A DNA stretch of 64,000 nt from Bdellovibrionales bacterium RIFOXYD12_FULL_39_22 (GCA_001770205.1 MEQL01000055.1:1-64000), one strand, 5' to 3'; shown: positions 9,397 through 18,562, counted from the first letter of the stretch. The notes: generated by a model from the letters alone, not told the origin. Made by a program: numbers and translations.

Positions 9397-10630
9397 ATAT
9401 ACTTATTTATTTATTTCCTTTTTGGCACTACGCACTCTGATCGAGCTATATTTAAAAATCAGGCAGCGACAGCACATTATTAAACATCGCTCGATGGTAC
9501 CGACTCAATTTCAACAAACTATCTCCCTAGCAGATCATCAAAAGGCCGCCGACTACAATGTAACTAGAATCAATAGCTCTTTTTTCTTTTATCTTTTGGA
9601 CCTGGCCTTGCTGTTAGCTTGGACTTATGGAGGCGGACTGAATTATCTAGATTATCTTCTACATCCTCTTAATTTATCTCCACTACATCAGGGGGTACTT
9701 TATCTTTTTTCTTTTTCTCTTATTTCTGCCATCATAGATTTGCCCCAAACTCTCTATGCAACTTTTGTCATTGAGAAAAAATTTGGTTTTAACAAAACAA
9801 CCCCAAAGCTTTTCATGCTTGATCTTTTAAAAGGAGTCATCCTCTTTGCTGTTTTGGCCACTCCTCTACTCTACTCTCTACTTTTTATTTTTGATTTCAT
9901 GGGAAATTTATGGTGGATCTATGCTTGGGCCTTTCTGGCCATCTTCCAATTAATTATGGTCTGGCTCTATCCGTCACTCATTGCCCCTTGGTTTAATAAA
10001 TTTGCTCCCCTCAACGATACTGAGATTACGGACAAAATTAGCAATCTTCTTGATCGATGCAAATTAAAAAACAGTGGTATTTTCACCATGGATGCCTCTA
10101 AAAGATCTTCTCATGGAGACGCTTATTTTACGGGCCTTGGTAAAAATAAACGCATCGTTTTTTTTGATACCCTTATTTCCACACTCTCACCCAATGAAAT
10201 TGTGGCCGTACTAGCACACGAACTAGGCCATTACAAAAAAAAACATATTCTGCAGCATCTAATAATTTCCTCCTCGTCATCACTTTTGGGTTTTTTCATC
10301 TTGGGCCAAGTTCACCACATACCACTATTTTTCTCCACTCATGGAGTGATCAATAACGTCAACTATTTAGCCCTTTTACTCTTTGTACTAATTTCCCCAG
10401 TCTATACTTTTTTTATCACCCCACTATTTTCTTTTTTATCGCGAAAAAATGAGTTTGCGGCCGATCGCTTCGCCAGCGAAAATAGCAACGCCCAAGATTT
10501 AATCGCAGCACTTACCAAGCTCTATAAAGATAATGCCAGCACACTGACTCCTGATCCATTATACAGTGCGATCTATCACTCTCATCCTCCGGCACAAATT
10601 AGAATTGAAAAATTACTGAAACTCTCTTAA
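9380..10630 (+). CDS. M48 family membrane metalloprotease (Ste24/CAAX prenyl protease 1-like)
   Basis: 416 residues with several membrane segments, as in Ste24-type proteases. The zinc site is LAHELGHYKKKH (HExxH, around residue 280) with the third ligand in NEFAADRFA. An N-terminal membrane domain precedes it (FYLLDLALLLAWTYGGG; FSFSLISAIIDLPQTLYATF). Such enzymes cleave membrane or misfolded proteins at the inner membrane; bacteria usually lack prenylated substrates, so quality control is likelier. It overlaps the DUF4911-like gene upstream and converges with the minus-strand gene by 18 bases at its 3' end. Confidence 0.9.
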   Translation: MQTTSEYTYLFISFLALRTLIELYLKIRQRQHIIKHRSMVPTQFQQTISLADHQKAADYNVTRINSSFFFYLLDLALLLAWTYGGGLNYLDYLLHPLNLSPLHQGVLYLFSFSLISAIIDLPQTLYATFVIEKKFGFNKTTPKLFMLDLLKGVILFAVLATPLLYSLLFIFDFMGNLWWIYAWAFLAIFQLIMVWLYPSLIAPWFNKFAPLNDTEITDKISNLLDRCKLKNSGIFTMDASKRSSHGDAYFTGLGKNKRIVFFDTLISTLSPNEIVAVLAHELGHYKKKHILQHLIISSSSSLLGFFILGQVHHIPLFFSTHGVINNVNYLALLLFVLISPVYTFFITPLFSFLSRKNEFAADRFASENSNAQDLIAALTKLYKDNASTLTPDPLYSAIYHSHPPAQIRIEKLLKLS

Positions 10631-12001
10631 AAAACTCTCGATACTATTTAGCTTACTCATCATGGCCTTGTCATCACAGGGCATGGCATTAAAGTCTTCC
10701 CAGTTGTATTCTTGTGTTTGATGATTTGGATAATCTATCCCGGCATTAACCGTCGAGAGATTGGGCCGAACATATTTCAAGGCAAGATGCTTCAAAATAA
10801 ATGGGCCGTTTAATCGGCCGTCATAGAAGAGTATCCCATGAAATGTTATTGGCAACATAAAACGGCCGGCCTCAAGCGATAATGGATTTTCCACAAAGGC
10901 CACTGGATGGCCATTCATATCGTATAGCGTGGCCTGAAAAATATAATCACCCTTTTGATAAATTTGATATTTTGCCTCGAATTCCAAATCACCATCTTCT
11001 GTCAACCGCTCGGTAATTTTATTTTTAAATTTGGCCTGACGATATTGCAAAGCAAAAGAATCAAAAAAATAGAGCGATGGCCTTTTTTTTACTCTGGTAT
11101 CATTATCTGGCAGCACGGTAGCTTCTACTTTAACAAAATAATTTCCCACCAAATTTTCGGGCGATAATTCTGGTAATATCAGTTGGCCATTATAGCTATA
11201 ACCGAGGCCCTCTTCTCTTGATTCATTAAAAGCAACTGCTGTGACAAACTCTTTTTTCTGATTAAATACTTCTGCCTTAATGCTGGCGGGAACGCGCCCA
11301 TTTTTCTCTGTTACTGACAGCGCAAATTCAACCTCCTCTTCGGCAATAGTATAATAATTTTGTGTCCTACTGCCAGAAATTGCGTACGCCCCCATTAAAG
11401 GACTCTCTCCTTCGGCCGGCCCATTAGAATTAGGAATGGGCAACGGTTGCCAAAAAGTTCCATTTTTTCCTTCTGGCCTGGCCAACGGATCTTTTTGATT
11501 TTTACCCAACGGAATAAGATTCGGCGGATAAATTGAAGTACGTCTATAACGTTTCACGCTCTCTGCCAAAGCATCTTTGTCTGCAACATCTAATGGAGCA
11601 TTTTCTAGCTCTGCCAAAATTTTTTTTACTAGTTCTTTTTTCTTTTTCAACTTTTCGGCAACTTCTTTCTTTTTTGCTTCTTTATTTAACTGTCGTCGCT
11701 TTTTTAAATCCTGTAGATTTCTAATTTTAACATCTACAATTTTTTGGTAATCTTCTGCCGTTAAGCTTTCCGAAAAATCATCCTCTGTTTCCCTTCCACT
11801 GCGAAAAGAAGTAGATTCCAAATGCGTCTTTCCCCACCCTAAAACATCCGATTTCAAAATAGTTCGCATAGAAAAGGGAGTTCGTTCTCTGGCCGCATAG
11901 GTATAATCAGTCATAATAGATTTCAATGAAGTATACTGAGAAGTAACAAAAATCGATAGCAATATGGCCAGCAACAGAGCAATTCCCACTTTAGTTCTCA
12001 T
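10613..12001 (-). CDS. Membrane-anchored periplasmic protein with beta-sandwich regions
   Basis: 462 residues. A single N-terminal hydrophobic segment (VGIALLLAILLSIFVTSQ) anchors or exports it. Residues 80-140 are a Lys/Glu-rich coiled-coil segment. The C-terminal 270 residues are beta-rich and end in a stretch (LYDMNGHPVAFVE ... DGRLNGPFILKHLALKYV) resembling the choice-of-anchor X Ig-like domains seen next to von Willebrand modules; that likeness is tentative. The ATG has a GAGGAG site 6 bases upstream. The gene overlaps the secreted hydrolase-like gene by 11 bases, so they form a two-gene operon. Function unknown. Confidence 0.7.
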   Translation of the reverse strand: MRTKVGIALLLAILLSIFVTSQYTSLKSIMTDYTYAARERTPFSMRTILKSDVLGWGKTHLESTSFRSGRETEDDFSESLTAEDYQKIVDVKIRNLQDLKKRRQLNKEAKKKEVAEKLKKKKELVKKILAELENAPLDVADKDALAESVKRYRRTSIYPPNLIPLGKNQKDPLARPEGKNGTFWQPLPIPNSNGPAEGESPLMGAYAISGSRTQNYYTIAEEEVEFALSVTEKNGRVPASIKAEVFNQKKEFVTAVAFNESREEGLGYSYNGQLILPELSPENLVGNYFVKVEATVLPDNDTRVKKRPSLYFFDSFALQYRQAKFKNKITERLTEDGDLEFEAKYQIYQKGDYIFQATLYDMNGHPVAFVENPLSLEAGRFMLPITFHGILFYDGRLNGPFILKHLALKYVRPNLSTVNAGIDYPNHQTQEYNWEDFNAMPCDDKAMMSKLNSIESFLREFQ

Positions 12002-12824
12002 CGTAAACTCCTCTTAGTAGTTCCCGATCACGAACCAAGTCAGAATGGGAGTGTTCATCTGATCTAAAAAAATCAATAAAGTAATCATTATTAATTTTAT
12101 TGCATTCTCCTTCAACGTCCGTAATGGCCACTTCATTTTCGCAGGCCATTGCTGAGGCCAAAGGCACCACTCCATCACTTCTGCTGCTTTCTTTATTTTG
12201 ATAACGCTCCTCCCATGTAAGTCCACTTCCCCTCAGCAGTTCAGCCACTTCTTCTCCATACTCTCGATCATGAGTTCCAAATACCAAATAAATTGGTACC
12301 CCCGGAGAATTAATAATCGAAGAGGGATGATATATTTCTGCGGTGGTCATGGAGAGGATACATTTTTCACCGACAAGCTTAGTAATTGCCTTTGATTTTC
12401 CACTCGCGCAGACATAATCCATCAGAGGAGTTCCACTAAAGGCCCCTCCAAAGCTATATACTGCGATTGTTGCCTGATAAATTCTAACAAAATTATGCTG
12501 AGGATATAAATCTGCATAGCGACGGCCAAGCCCCAAAATGTAATAGACTACCGCCGATGAATAATCATATGTTCGAAGAAAAATTGGTGCTTTTTTACAT
12601 TTGCTAATCTCTGCTACCAGCTTGGGGGCCAAATCTTCTGCTGCATTTTCTAACTCTAGTGATGAATTCCAATTTATATAATGCGGTAAATTATCCCACG
12701 ATCCCAGCTTAGCATCCCGTCCGTGAATATAAATATTGCAAGGCCCCGCGCCATAAGCAAAAGAGATCAATGATGTCCAAAAAAAAGTGGCGCAAAGAAA
12801 TAGGAGCGATTTCATGCATATCAT
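11991..12824 (-). CDS. Secreted alpha/beta-hydrolase-like protein
   Basis: 277 residues with a signal peptide (LLFLCATFFWTSLISFAYGA). The order of elements fits an alpha/beta hydrolase: IYIHGRDA (HG oxyanion region near the start), AVYSFGGAFSG (candidate nucleophile Ser), LVFGTHDREYG (acid Asp) and DEHSHSDLV (candidate His). The nucleophile elbow is YSFGG rather than a classical GxSxG, so the lipase or esterase reading is moderate. A second ATG nine bases in (MKSLLF) is an equally good start. It is the first gene of a pair with the membrane-anchored protein downstream. Confidence 0.65.
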   Translation of the reverse strand: MICMKSLLFLCATFFWTSLISFAYGAGPCNIYIHGRDAKLGSWDNLPHYINWNSSLELENAAEDLAPKLVAEISKCKKAPIFLRTYDYSSAVVYYILGLGRRYADLYPQHNFVRIYQATIAVYSFGGAFSGTPLMDYVCASGKSKAITKLVGEKCILSMTTAEIYHPSSIINSPGVPIYLVFGTHDREYGEEVAELLRGSGLTWEERYQNKESSRSDGVVPLASAMACENEVAITDVEGECNKINNDYFIDFFRSDEHSHSDLVRDRELLRGVYDEN

Positions 12825-12986
12825 GCATACTCTTCGGTATAAGGAGGATTTTTTATTATAGCTATCAAGGCAATTTTAAATACGTACGTACGACGCGAAG
12901 GAATCTCTCTGCGAGTTTGCTTGCGCATAGAAAATTCGTCTTGTAATTAAAAGCAAGCACATAAGTAATTGTAATTGCGTGTTGTG

Positions 12987-13062
12987 TTAAAAATATTAAT
13001 ATCGGTGTTAATATTTTTAATATCTGCATTGACAAAATAAACATGCATGGGTAGTTTACATA
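12987..13062 (+). promoter_or_regulatory. Palindrome and -35-like box before the LiaX/YvlB-like operon
   Basis: A 13-bp perfect inverted repeat, 12987-12999 with 13008-13020 (arm TTAAAAATATTAA, 8-base loop), lies 8 bases upstream of TTGACA at 13029-13034. A weak -10 (TAGTTT at 13052 or TACATA at 13057) follows. The arms have no G or C and no upstream plus-strand gene needs a terminator, so an operator for a dimeric regulator is the better reading. Confidence 0.5.
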
Positions 13063-13083
13063 AATCATTTAAGGAGATTTCGT

Positions 13084-13461
13084 ATGGAAGCAAAGACAAT
13101 ATGCCCCATGTGTTCAGCGGGCCTAAAAATAAAAGTACTTGAGTGCAGCTCATGCCAATCAGGACTTACGGGCAATTTTGATTTCCCCAAAGGTGGCCAG
13201 CTTGATGATGAGATTTTTAATTTTGTCAAAGTTTTCATATATGCAGAAGGCAACATCAAAAAGACTGAGGCCATTTTAAATTGCTCCTATCCAAAAATCA
13301 AAAATCTATTAAAGCAGGCAAAAAAATCACTGGGCATTTCGGAAGGCCCAGGCAGCAATTCAACTACCCCAGATGAGAGAAAACATATTCTAAATATGCT
13401 CGATGCGGGAGAAATTTCATTTGATGAGGCGATGGAAAAAATAAAAAACAGTCAAATATAA
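13084..13461 (+). CDS. DUF2089 protein with C-terminal SHOCT-like module
   Basis: 125 residues. The N-terminus holds a Cys4 zinc ribbon (CPMC ... CSSC). The middle, GNIKKTEAILNCSYPKIKNLL, looks like a helix-turn-helix as in DUF2089 proteins, so DNA binding is possible. The last 28 residues (HILNMLDAGEISFDEAMEKI) match the short SHOCT-like helical hairpin that also occurs in the two genes downstream. It starts an AAGGAG-led operon behind a palindrome and TTGACA box, and is the likeliest regulator of the set. DUF2089 and DUF4097 proteins are neighbours in many Firmicutes genomes. Confidence 0.85.
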   Translation: MEAKTICPMCSAGLKIKVLECSSCQSGLTGNFDFPKGGQLDDEIFNFVKVFIYAEGNIKKTEAILNCSYPKIKNLLKQAKKSLGISEGPGSNSTTPDERKHILNMLDAGEISFDEAMEKIKNSQI

Positions 13462-13472
13462 GGAGATAAAAC

Positions 13473-14324
13473 ATGAGTTACAAATTATTAAGTGGTGATG
13501 TTCTAAAATTAGATGTGGTGTTACACAATAACGATTTACAAATTATGACAGAAAATCGTGAAGATGTAGCGATTGAAACTCCAAGCTTGCGACGAAATAG
13601 TGCCGAGGAAGCATTTCGCATTGAGATAATTAATGAGGTTTTAATTATTAAAGAACAAGATGTTCGTAGGCCAAGCGGCCTTGGATTTAATAGTGGAGGA
13701 GAAATAATTTTACGAGTTCCCGCTAAGGCCAAAATTGAAGGAGCAATTGTTACATATAACGGAGACATTGAAATTGAGGAGATCTCTTTTAATGGTTTAA
13801 TAAAAACACATAATGGGGACATTTCAATAGAAGAGCTAAATTCGAAAAAACTTGAAATTTCTGTTGCTAGTGGTGATATTTCAATTCCCAATGGCCACTT
13901 TCAGGAAGTATCGATAAAAGCACTATCTGGCGACATTGAAATAGGAAACGCTCATTTTGATTTGATTTGTAACTCTAATGTGTCCACCATATCTGGAGAT
14001 ATTCAGGTAGAGATCGTTGAGTATATTGGCAACAATACATTATTGCTACAATCCGTAAGCGGGGACATAGAAATTAACGGCAATTATCCAAAAGATAAAG
14101 TTCTGTCACAAACTGTGTCAGGAGACGTTACGAATAACGACTTCTCCGTTAATTTTGAAGGTATTGTTGGAGATGTTGCGAAAAAAATTAAACGAAAAGT
14201 AAAAGAGGCCATTTCTGGTAACACTGATGACCGAGGAGATGTAATCCGAGTACTCGATATGTTGGATGCCGGAAAAATTGATGCTGATAAGGCCGAGCAG
14301 TTAATTAAAGCAATGAGAGGATAG
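13473..14324 (+). CDS. DUF4097 beta-strand repeat protein (LiaX/YvlB-like)
   Basis: 283 residues without signal peptide. The body is a right-handed beta-repeat with recurring units such as YNGDIEIEEI, HNGDISIEEL, ASGDISIPNG, LSGDIEIGNA, ISGDIQVEIV and VSGDIEINGN: seven or eight strands of the (S/N)GDI type that define DUF4097. The last 28 residues (VIRVLDMLDAGKIDADKAEQ) are the same SHOCT-like module that ends the upstream gene and begins the downstream gene. In Firmicutes, LiaX and YvlB carry these two domains and take part in the cell-envelope stress response to antimicrobial peptides. A similar role here is inference. SD AAGGAG. Confidence 0.88.
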   Translation: MSYKLLSGDVLKLDVVLHNNDLQIMTENREDVAIETPSLRRNSAEEAFRIEIINEVLIIKEQDVRRPSGLGFNSGGEIILRVPAKAKIEGAIVTYNGDIEIEEISFNGLIKTHNGDISIEELNSKKLEISVASGDISIPNGHFQEVSIKALSGDIEIGNAHFDLICNSNVSTISGDIQVEIVEYIGNNTLLLQSVSGDIEINGNYPKDKVLSQTVSGDVTNNDFSVNFEGIVGDVAKKIKRKVKEAISGNTDDRGDVIRVLDMLDAGKIDADKAEQLIKAMRG

Positions 14325-14361
14325 GAGGTGGATATATTTATTAATTTATAAGGAGAAATGT

Positions 14362-14760
14362 ATGGAAGAGCGCACAAGAATTTTATCAATGTTAAAAAAT
14401 GGAAAGATTTCTGAAAAAGAGGCGGAGCGTTTATTAGATGCTATCGGGGATAACGCAAATAAATTCAGCGAAACCAAGGCGGCCAGCAAAATTGATGTAA
14501 AAAATTTAGTTGGTAAACTTTGCATTGAGGTTAATAGTGCAGATGGAGATGATGTTATGGTAAAAATCCCCTTAAAACTGGCACCTCTTGGCCTAAAAAT
14601 GATGCCCAAGCAAACTTATGAGCAAATGAAAAAAGATCATGGTATTGATCTGGCCGAACTTCTAACTCACATTGACGAAATTGCTGGTGAACTAGATGAG
14701 GATATTGTCAATGTAAACAGCGCCAACGGAGACAAAGTTCGTATCTACGTTAAAAAATAG
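14362..14760 (+). CDS. SHOCT-like / YvlB-type small protein
   Basis: 132 residues. It begins with the SHOCT-like hairpin (RILSMLKNGKISEKEAERLL), then VGKLCIEVNSADGDDVMVKI, PLKLAPLGLKMMP, and ends with EDIVNVNSANGDKVRIYVKK. This layout (hairpin, then V(K)VPL..., then a terminal strand of the I-V-x-V-x-S-x-x-G-D-x-V-x-I type) is found at the C-terminal side of YvlB-like proteins. SD AAGGAG 6 bases before the ATG. Last gene of the three-gene operon; its stop lies inside a perfect palindrome that probably terminates transcription. Confidence 0.8.
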   Translation: MEERTRILSMLKNGKISEKEAERLLDAIGDNANKFSETKAASKIDVKNLVGKLCIEVNSADGDDVMVKIPLKLAPLGLKMMPKQTYEQMKKDHGIDLAELLTHIDEIAGELDEDIVNVNSANGDKVRIYVKK

Positions 14761-14773
14761 CTAGCTATTTTTT
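14752..14773 (+). terminator. Palindromic terminator, possibly bidirectional
   Basis: A 22-base perfect palindrome (A6-TAGCTAGCTA-T6) overlaps the stop codon. It can fold into a 9-bp stem with a CTAG loop and ends in a T-run on both strands, so it may serve the operon and the convergent hemerythrin gene. The stem has little GC, so strength is uncertain. Confidence 0.55.
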
Positions 14774-14847
14774 AGTTCTATGAAAAATTATAACTGGCAC
14801 ATAAATGTGTTTTCATTTACCAACTCATCTCTATGCGCCAGTTTTGA

Positions 14848-15258
14848 CTACTTAACACCATTCTCTCTCAAAAATGGGCCATATTTTTTATCTTCAAAGG
14901 CGATATGATTATTCAACCAATCCTTTAAAAATTGCATTACCTCGCGAGACATGGCCACTTTTCCGCTTTTAAAATCCGCTTGCAAGGCCTTCGCCTTATC
15001 CGTTAATATTTTATGCTCACTGATATGCTTGGCACTATCTGGATATTTGTATTTAGCAAAATATTGTTCCTCGGTCGCAAAATGAGTTTTGGTGTAATTG
15101 ACCAAATCACCAAAAATATTTCCAAGAATCTCACTACCCTTGCCTTCAGTCATGGCCGCGTACAATTTGTTTAAAAGATCCACTAATTTTTTGTGCTGAT
15201 TATCTATAGAGTCAATTCCCACACTCAAAGAAGCTGTCCAGTCGATCAAGTTTTTCAT
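14848..15258 (-). CDS. Bacteriohemerythrin
   Basis: 136 residues from the ATG at 15258, chosen because GGAGGTAATAGCG stands directly before it and the family starts with this WTASLSVGIDSIDNQH segment; the frame upstream is not protein-like. Di-iron ligands are visible in order: N-Q-H of IDNQHKKL, H and E of HFATEEQYF, H of HISEHKIL, and H and D of NNHIAFEDKKYG. These proteins bind O2 (or NO) reversibly at a carboxylate-bridged di-iron centre in a four-helix bundle. Its role is probably O2 storage or sensing. It stands alone on the minus strand. Confidence 0.93.
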   Translation of the reverse strand: MKNLIDWTASLSVGIDSIDNQHKKLVDLLNKLYAAMTEGKGSEILGNIFGDLVNYTKTHFATEEQYFAKYKYPDSAKHISEHKILTDKAKALQADFKSGKVAMSREVMQFLKDWLNNHIAFEDKKYGPFLRENGVK

Positions 15259-15373
15259 CGCTATTACCTCCAAATTTAAGAAAATATTAAGACCACTGTC
15301 ACATTCTACTGCGAGAAAATATTTTGGCATGATGGAAAAAATTTCCGAAGGAATATATAACCGAAACAGTCTA

Positions 15374-16201
15374 CTAGTAAAGATCGCAAAACGATGAGTA
15401 GATACTCCAATCATTGTGATGAATAACTCCATGGACTGACCAAAATTGAGGAAACTTCAATTGAATCAGTGAACGAATTCCACTACCTCTGGCCACTAAA
15501 AAAAAGCGATCGCTTTTTAATTTTGCCAAAAGTTTTTTTAAAATAACACGAACATCCAGAGGAGAACTAAAATCGTACATAAAATATACATCTGCAGGAG
15601 GAATAGCGAATTCATCTTCTAGGATATTTTGCTGAATCATAACACAGCGATCCAGTTGGAGATGCTCCCACATTCGCCGCGCTTCTGCCGCTCGAGTTTC
15701 CATAATTTCATACGCAATAAATTCGGCCTGTGGAAAAATACCTTTCATCACTATTCCAATACGTCCATAGGCCGCGCCAAAATCTACTATGGTTTTAGGG
15801 TTGTATGGCCGTAGTATATTTAAAAAGTGCCATATTTCAGAATATGGAGTTTGTAATACTTGAGGGTGCAGTCCAATCCAAGTCTGCGTTCCCTCAAAAT
15901 GTTTTTTCCTTTCGTCCGCTGCCGGCCGATAATAGGCGCAATATGATTGCAAATGTTTTTGCTCGATTCGCCCAATGCGGTAGCCTAAAATTCTATCAAT
16001 TCGCTTTGATTGTTCTTTGGGTGAAATGCCTTTGGGAAGGATAAAGAAGTTTTCGTTAGCGACCATTTTTTGTAATTCTGTGGCCGAAGATTTTTTCTGG
16101 GAAAGGGCAACAAAGTCGAACGCATCATCCGCTTTGGCCTCTTGTAATTGGTTCGTGATATAAATTCCTTTGGCCAAATTGTGCCGTGATTGTCCTGTCA
16201 C
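15374..16201 (-). CDS. Class I SAM-dependent methyltransferase
   Basis: 275 residues, GTG start. Motif I is VDFGAAYGRIGIVM, followed by FIAYEIMETRAAEARR (acidic strand-2 end, E for ribose), MIQQNILEDEFAIPPADVYFMYDF (motif IV region) and a C-terminal strand pair. This is a Rossmann-fold methyltransferase, loosely DOT1-like in motif layout. The first 120 residues are not a recognised domain. The substrate is unknown. Its start region overlaps the upstream frame of the divergent efflux operon, so the two promoters lie close together in 16201-16288. Confidence 0.8.
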   Translation of the reverse strand: MTGQSRHNLAKGIYITNQLQEAKADDAFDFVALSQKKSSATELQKMVANENFFILPKGISPKEQSKRIDRILGYRIGRIEQKHLQSYCAYYRPAADERKKHFEGTQTWIGLHPQVLQTPYSEIWHFLNILRPYNPKTIVDFGAAYGRIGIVMKGIFPQAEFIAYEIMETRAAEARRMWEHLQLDRCVMIQQNILEDEFAIPPADVYFMYDFSSPLDVRVILKKLLAKLKSDRFFLVARGSGIRSLIQLKFPQFWSVHGVIHHNDWSIYSSFCDLY

Positions 16202-16288
16202 CTTAGCACTGTAATAATTACAAGTCTAGTTAGACAATCGATCCTCTGTGTTATAGGTATCTCTTATAATTTATATCAGCACCTTTTT

Positions 16289-17674
16289 ATGAATACTATT
16301 TTGCTATTTTTAGTCTCCATCACAACTCTCTTGTGGGGAAATTCTGCGTCAGCGTCAGCGGCAACTACAACCTTTGCAGAAATTTTAAAGATGGCCTTGG
16401 CCCGTAATGTGGAAATTAAAAAAATCGACAACAATATTGCCACTGAAAACTTGTACTATCGCCTGTCTCTTAAAAAACTTTTTTTGCCCCAACTTGATAT
16501 GAAAATATCCGGTGGAGAGGCCATGCAACATCTCAAAGATCCCTCCACTTTTGATCTGGCCACCACTAATATTAGAACCCCTTTTGCTCTTTCTGCTGGC
16601 CTACTTGCTCGCTATGATCTCTTCAATGGACTTGCCGATGTTAATGGAAAAAAAATGGCACAACTCTCTTTGCAGCAAAGCAAGGATCTTTTGAAAATGC
16701 AAAAAGCGCAACTTACTTACGAACTGCGGAAAATTTTTTTAGATCTCTCTATGGCCGAACGCACTTTGGCCCTCATCGGGGAAGAGGTTGCGGTAGATAA
16801 AAAACTATTTGAAATTACCACGGCAAAATACAAAAGCGGCCATATTTCTAAAGAGGAATATTGGCGGGCCAATCTAGAATATATTGAATCGCAAGAACGT
16901 CTTGCTAACCAAGAAGAGTTAGTAAAAAATTTAAAAATAGCTCTATTTGATCTGATTTCGAATGAACAAATACAGGAAAAAGAGACCTTAAAACTATCAC
17001 TAGAAAATTATGAAAAATTGGATGGCAAAACAAACGATCTTCTAACCGCCATCCTCACTCAAAAAGAAGATCAATTAATTGGATCTTTTCTATCCGCCTA
17101 TCAGCAAACATCTTCTAGTGACTATCAAAACTTATCTAAACAGATGGCCATTAGCGAGATGAACTATAAAATATCCCGGGCAGATTTTCTTCCTAAAGTT
17201 TATCTGCTGGCCGACTATAATCAGAACTTTGAAAATATACGAGATCACGCTCTAGATAATTCCTATTCTTCTTATGGAATTTCCCTCAACCTTGAGGTTC
17301 CCCTATTTAGCAGCTTCGACTCTTATGTAAAAAGCAAAGAATCTTACTATCTTTTTTTAAATTCAACTTATGACTTGGCCCAAAACAGTTTTGCCGTTAA
17401 AAATAAAATCTCCAAACTTTGCAGCAACCTTCGTGCCTACGCATCCTCTTACCAGCTTGTGCAAAAAAAACATGAAATCCAAGGTGAGATCTATCAAAAT
17501 ATGTTCAAGCGCTATAGCGCTGGGGCCATTGCCATTCAACTGCTCATTGACGATAAAATTAAGTTACAACAATATGGCCTGCAGCTAGCAGAAGAGATTC
17601 ATAATATAAAATTAACAGAGCTAGAGTTAGATAAAATATCTGGCGAAATTAACCGTTATTGGGAGCAACTATGA
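16289..17674 (+). CDS. TolC-family outer membrane efflux protein
   Basis: 461 residues. I use the ATG at 16289 because it begins a proper signal peptide (MNTILLFLVSITTLLWGNS, then ASASAA); a TATAAT box at 16265-16270 precedes it. The rest has the long helical repeats of the OEP family (NVEIKKIDNNIATENLYYRL; SYYLFLNSTYDLAQNSFAVK), short beta-barrel strands and two related halves. It is the outer-membrane channel of the tripartite pump encoded by this gene and the next two. Its stop overlaps the next start as ATGA. Confidence 0.9.
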   Translation: MNTILLFLVSITTLLWGNSASASAATTTFAEILKMALARNVEIKKIDNNIATENLYYRLSLKKLFLPQLDMKISGGEAMQHLKDPSTFDLATTNIRTPFALSAGLLARYDLFNGLADVNGKKMAQLSLQQSKDLLKMQKAQLTYELRKIFLDLSMAERTLALIGEEVAVDKKLFEITTAKYKSGHISKEEYWRANLEYIESQERLANQEELVKNLKIALFDLISNEQIQEKETLKLSLENYEKLDGKTNDLLTAILTQKEDQLIGSFLSAYQQTSSSDYQNLSKQMAISEMNYKISRADFLPKVYLLADYNQNFENIRDHALDNSYSSYGISLNLEVPLFSSFDSYVKSKESYYLFLNSTYDLAQNSFAVKNKISKLCSNLRAYASSYQLVQKKHEIQGEIYQNMFKRYSAGAIAIQLLIDDKIKLQQYGLQLAEEIHNIKLTELELDKISGEINRYWEQL

Positions 17675-18555
17675 AACAAATAATACTTGCCATCGTTTTT
17701 CTGGCCTGTGCTACTAATCTATTTACTCTGCAGGCCAGCATCAGGCCTAAGGGTAAAAAAGAAAATCTCCCCAAAGTTTACACGCAAAAACTAAATATTG
17801 CAGAACTAAGTAACGAAGTTACCTATTGGGGCCACTTAGCTCCGGCCAAAGTCGCTAAAATTTATTCTCCTATAGATGGTATCGTGGTTGATCAAATTAT
17901 TCAGAGAGGAAACTTTGTGAAAAAAGGAGAAATTATCTCTATTATTAAGCAAAATATTGTAGGACTAGATTCTCTACCACTTAAAGTGCGAGCGCCAATG
18001 GATGGATACCTCTTTGAACAGGCCATTTCGGAAAACTCTTTTGTGACACAGAACACTCTTTTATATCAATTATACGATCCGCAGGAATATAAGTTAAAGC
18101 TTCATTTACCCCCTGCTGATGCCAAGCTTATCAAAATAAAAGATAAAGCGGCCATAACCGTTGATGATAAAAATCTAGAAGGATTTGTCACTATCGTTAA
18201 TCCTTTTCTTGATTCAGATACTGGAACCATGGCCATTGAACTCTTGCTTTCCAATCAAGAAAACCTCCTGGCCCCGGGAATGGTGGCAGCTGCTAAATTT
18301 AATTTCAATAAACACTCAGGATTTTTGGTCGATGAGCAATATATCAAAAAGCAAGGAGATAAAAATGTCCTTCGTCTTCTAGAAAAAAACAACCTGGTGA
18401 CGCTTGCAGAAGTGGAGATTAAAAGCAGTATCCGAGGGAAGGTAGAAATTACTGCGAACACTCTGGTCGACGGATTAACCATAATCACCAAATCATCCGT
18501 TGAACCCTTGGCCGAAAAACAAGAAGTAAACATCTTTTCCAATTCAGCAAAGTGA
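17671..18555 (+). CDS. RND efflux periplasmic adaptor (HlyD/MFP family)
   Basis: 294 residues from the ATG at 17671, which has GGGAG 5 bases upstream and overlaps the TolC stop. Signal peptide to about residue 23. The lipoyl or barrel-sandwich halves are visible as AKIYSPIDGIVVDQIIQRG (first half) and KVRAPMDGYLFEQAISENS (second half), with no long coiled coil between them, so the hairpin is short. A beta-barrel (LKLHLPPADAKLIKI) and a membrane-proximal region follow. The adaptor links the inner-membrane RND pump to TolC. Confidence 0.92.
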   Translation: MKQIILAIVFLACATNLFTLQASIRPKGKKENLPKVYTQKLNIAELSNEVTYWGHLAPAKVAKIYSPIDGIVVDQIIQRGNFVKKGEIISIIKQNIVGLDSLPLKVRAPMDGYLFEQAISENSFVTQNTLLYQLYDPQEYKLKLHLPPADAKLIKIKDKAAITVDDKNLEGFVTIVNPFLDSDTGTMAIELLLSNQENLLAPGMVAAAKFNFNKHSGFLVDEQYIKKQGDKNVLRLLEKNNLVTLAEVEIKSSIRGKVEITANTLVDGLTIITKSSVEPLAEKQEVNIFSNSAK

Positions 18556-18562
18556 TATTATT

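Noticed and set aside
12879-12900. ACGTACGTACG run as a repeat or restriction signature
   Set aside because: Very short and isolated; no second copy seen nearby.
12865-13068. 67-codon minus-strand frame with hydrophobic start
   Set aside because: Runs through the palindrome and promoter region of the divergent operon; no Shine-Dalgarno.
14790-14850. AACTGGC / GCCAGTT inverted pair as a terminator
   Set aside because: The arms are about 35-40 bases apart, so the loop is too long; the nearby 22-base palindrome is a better terminator.
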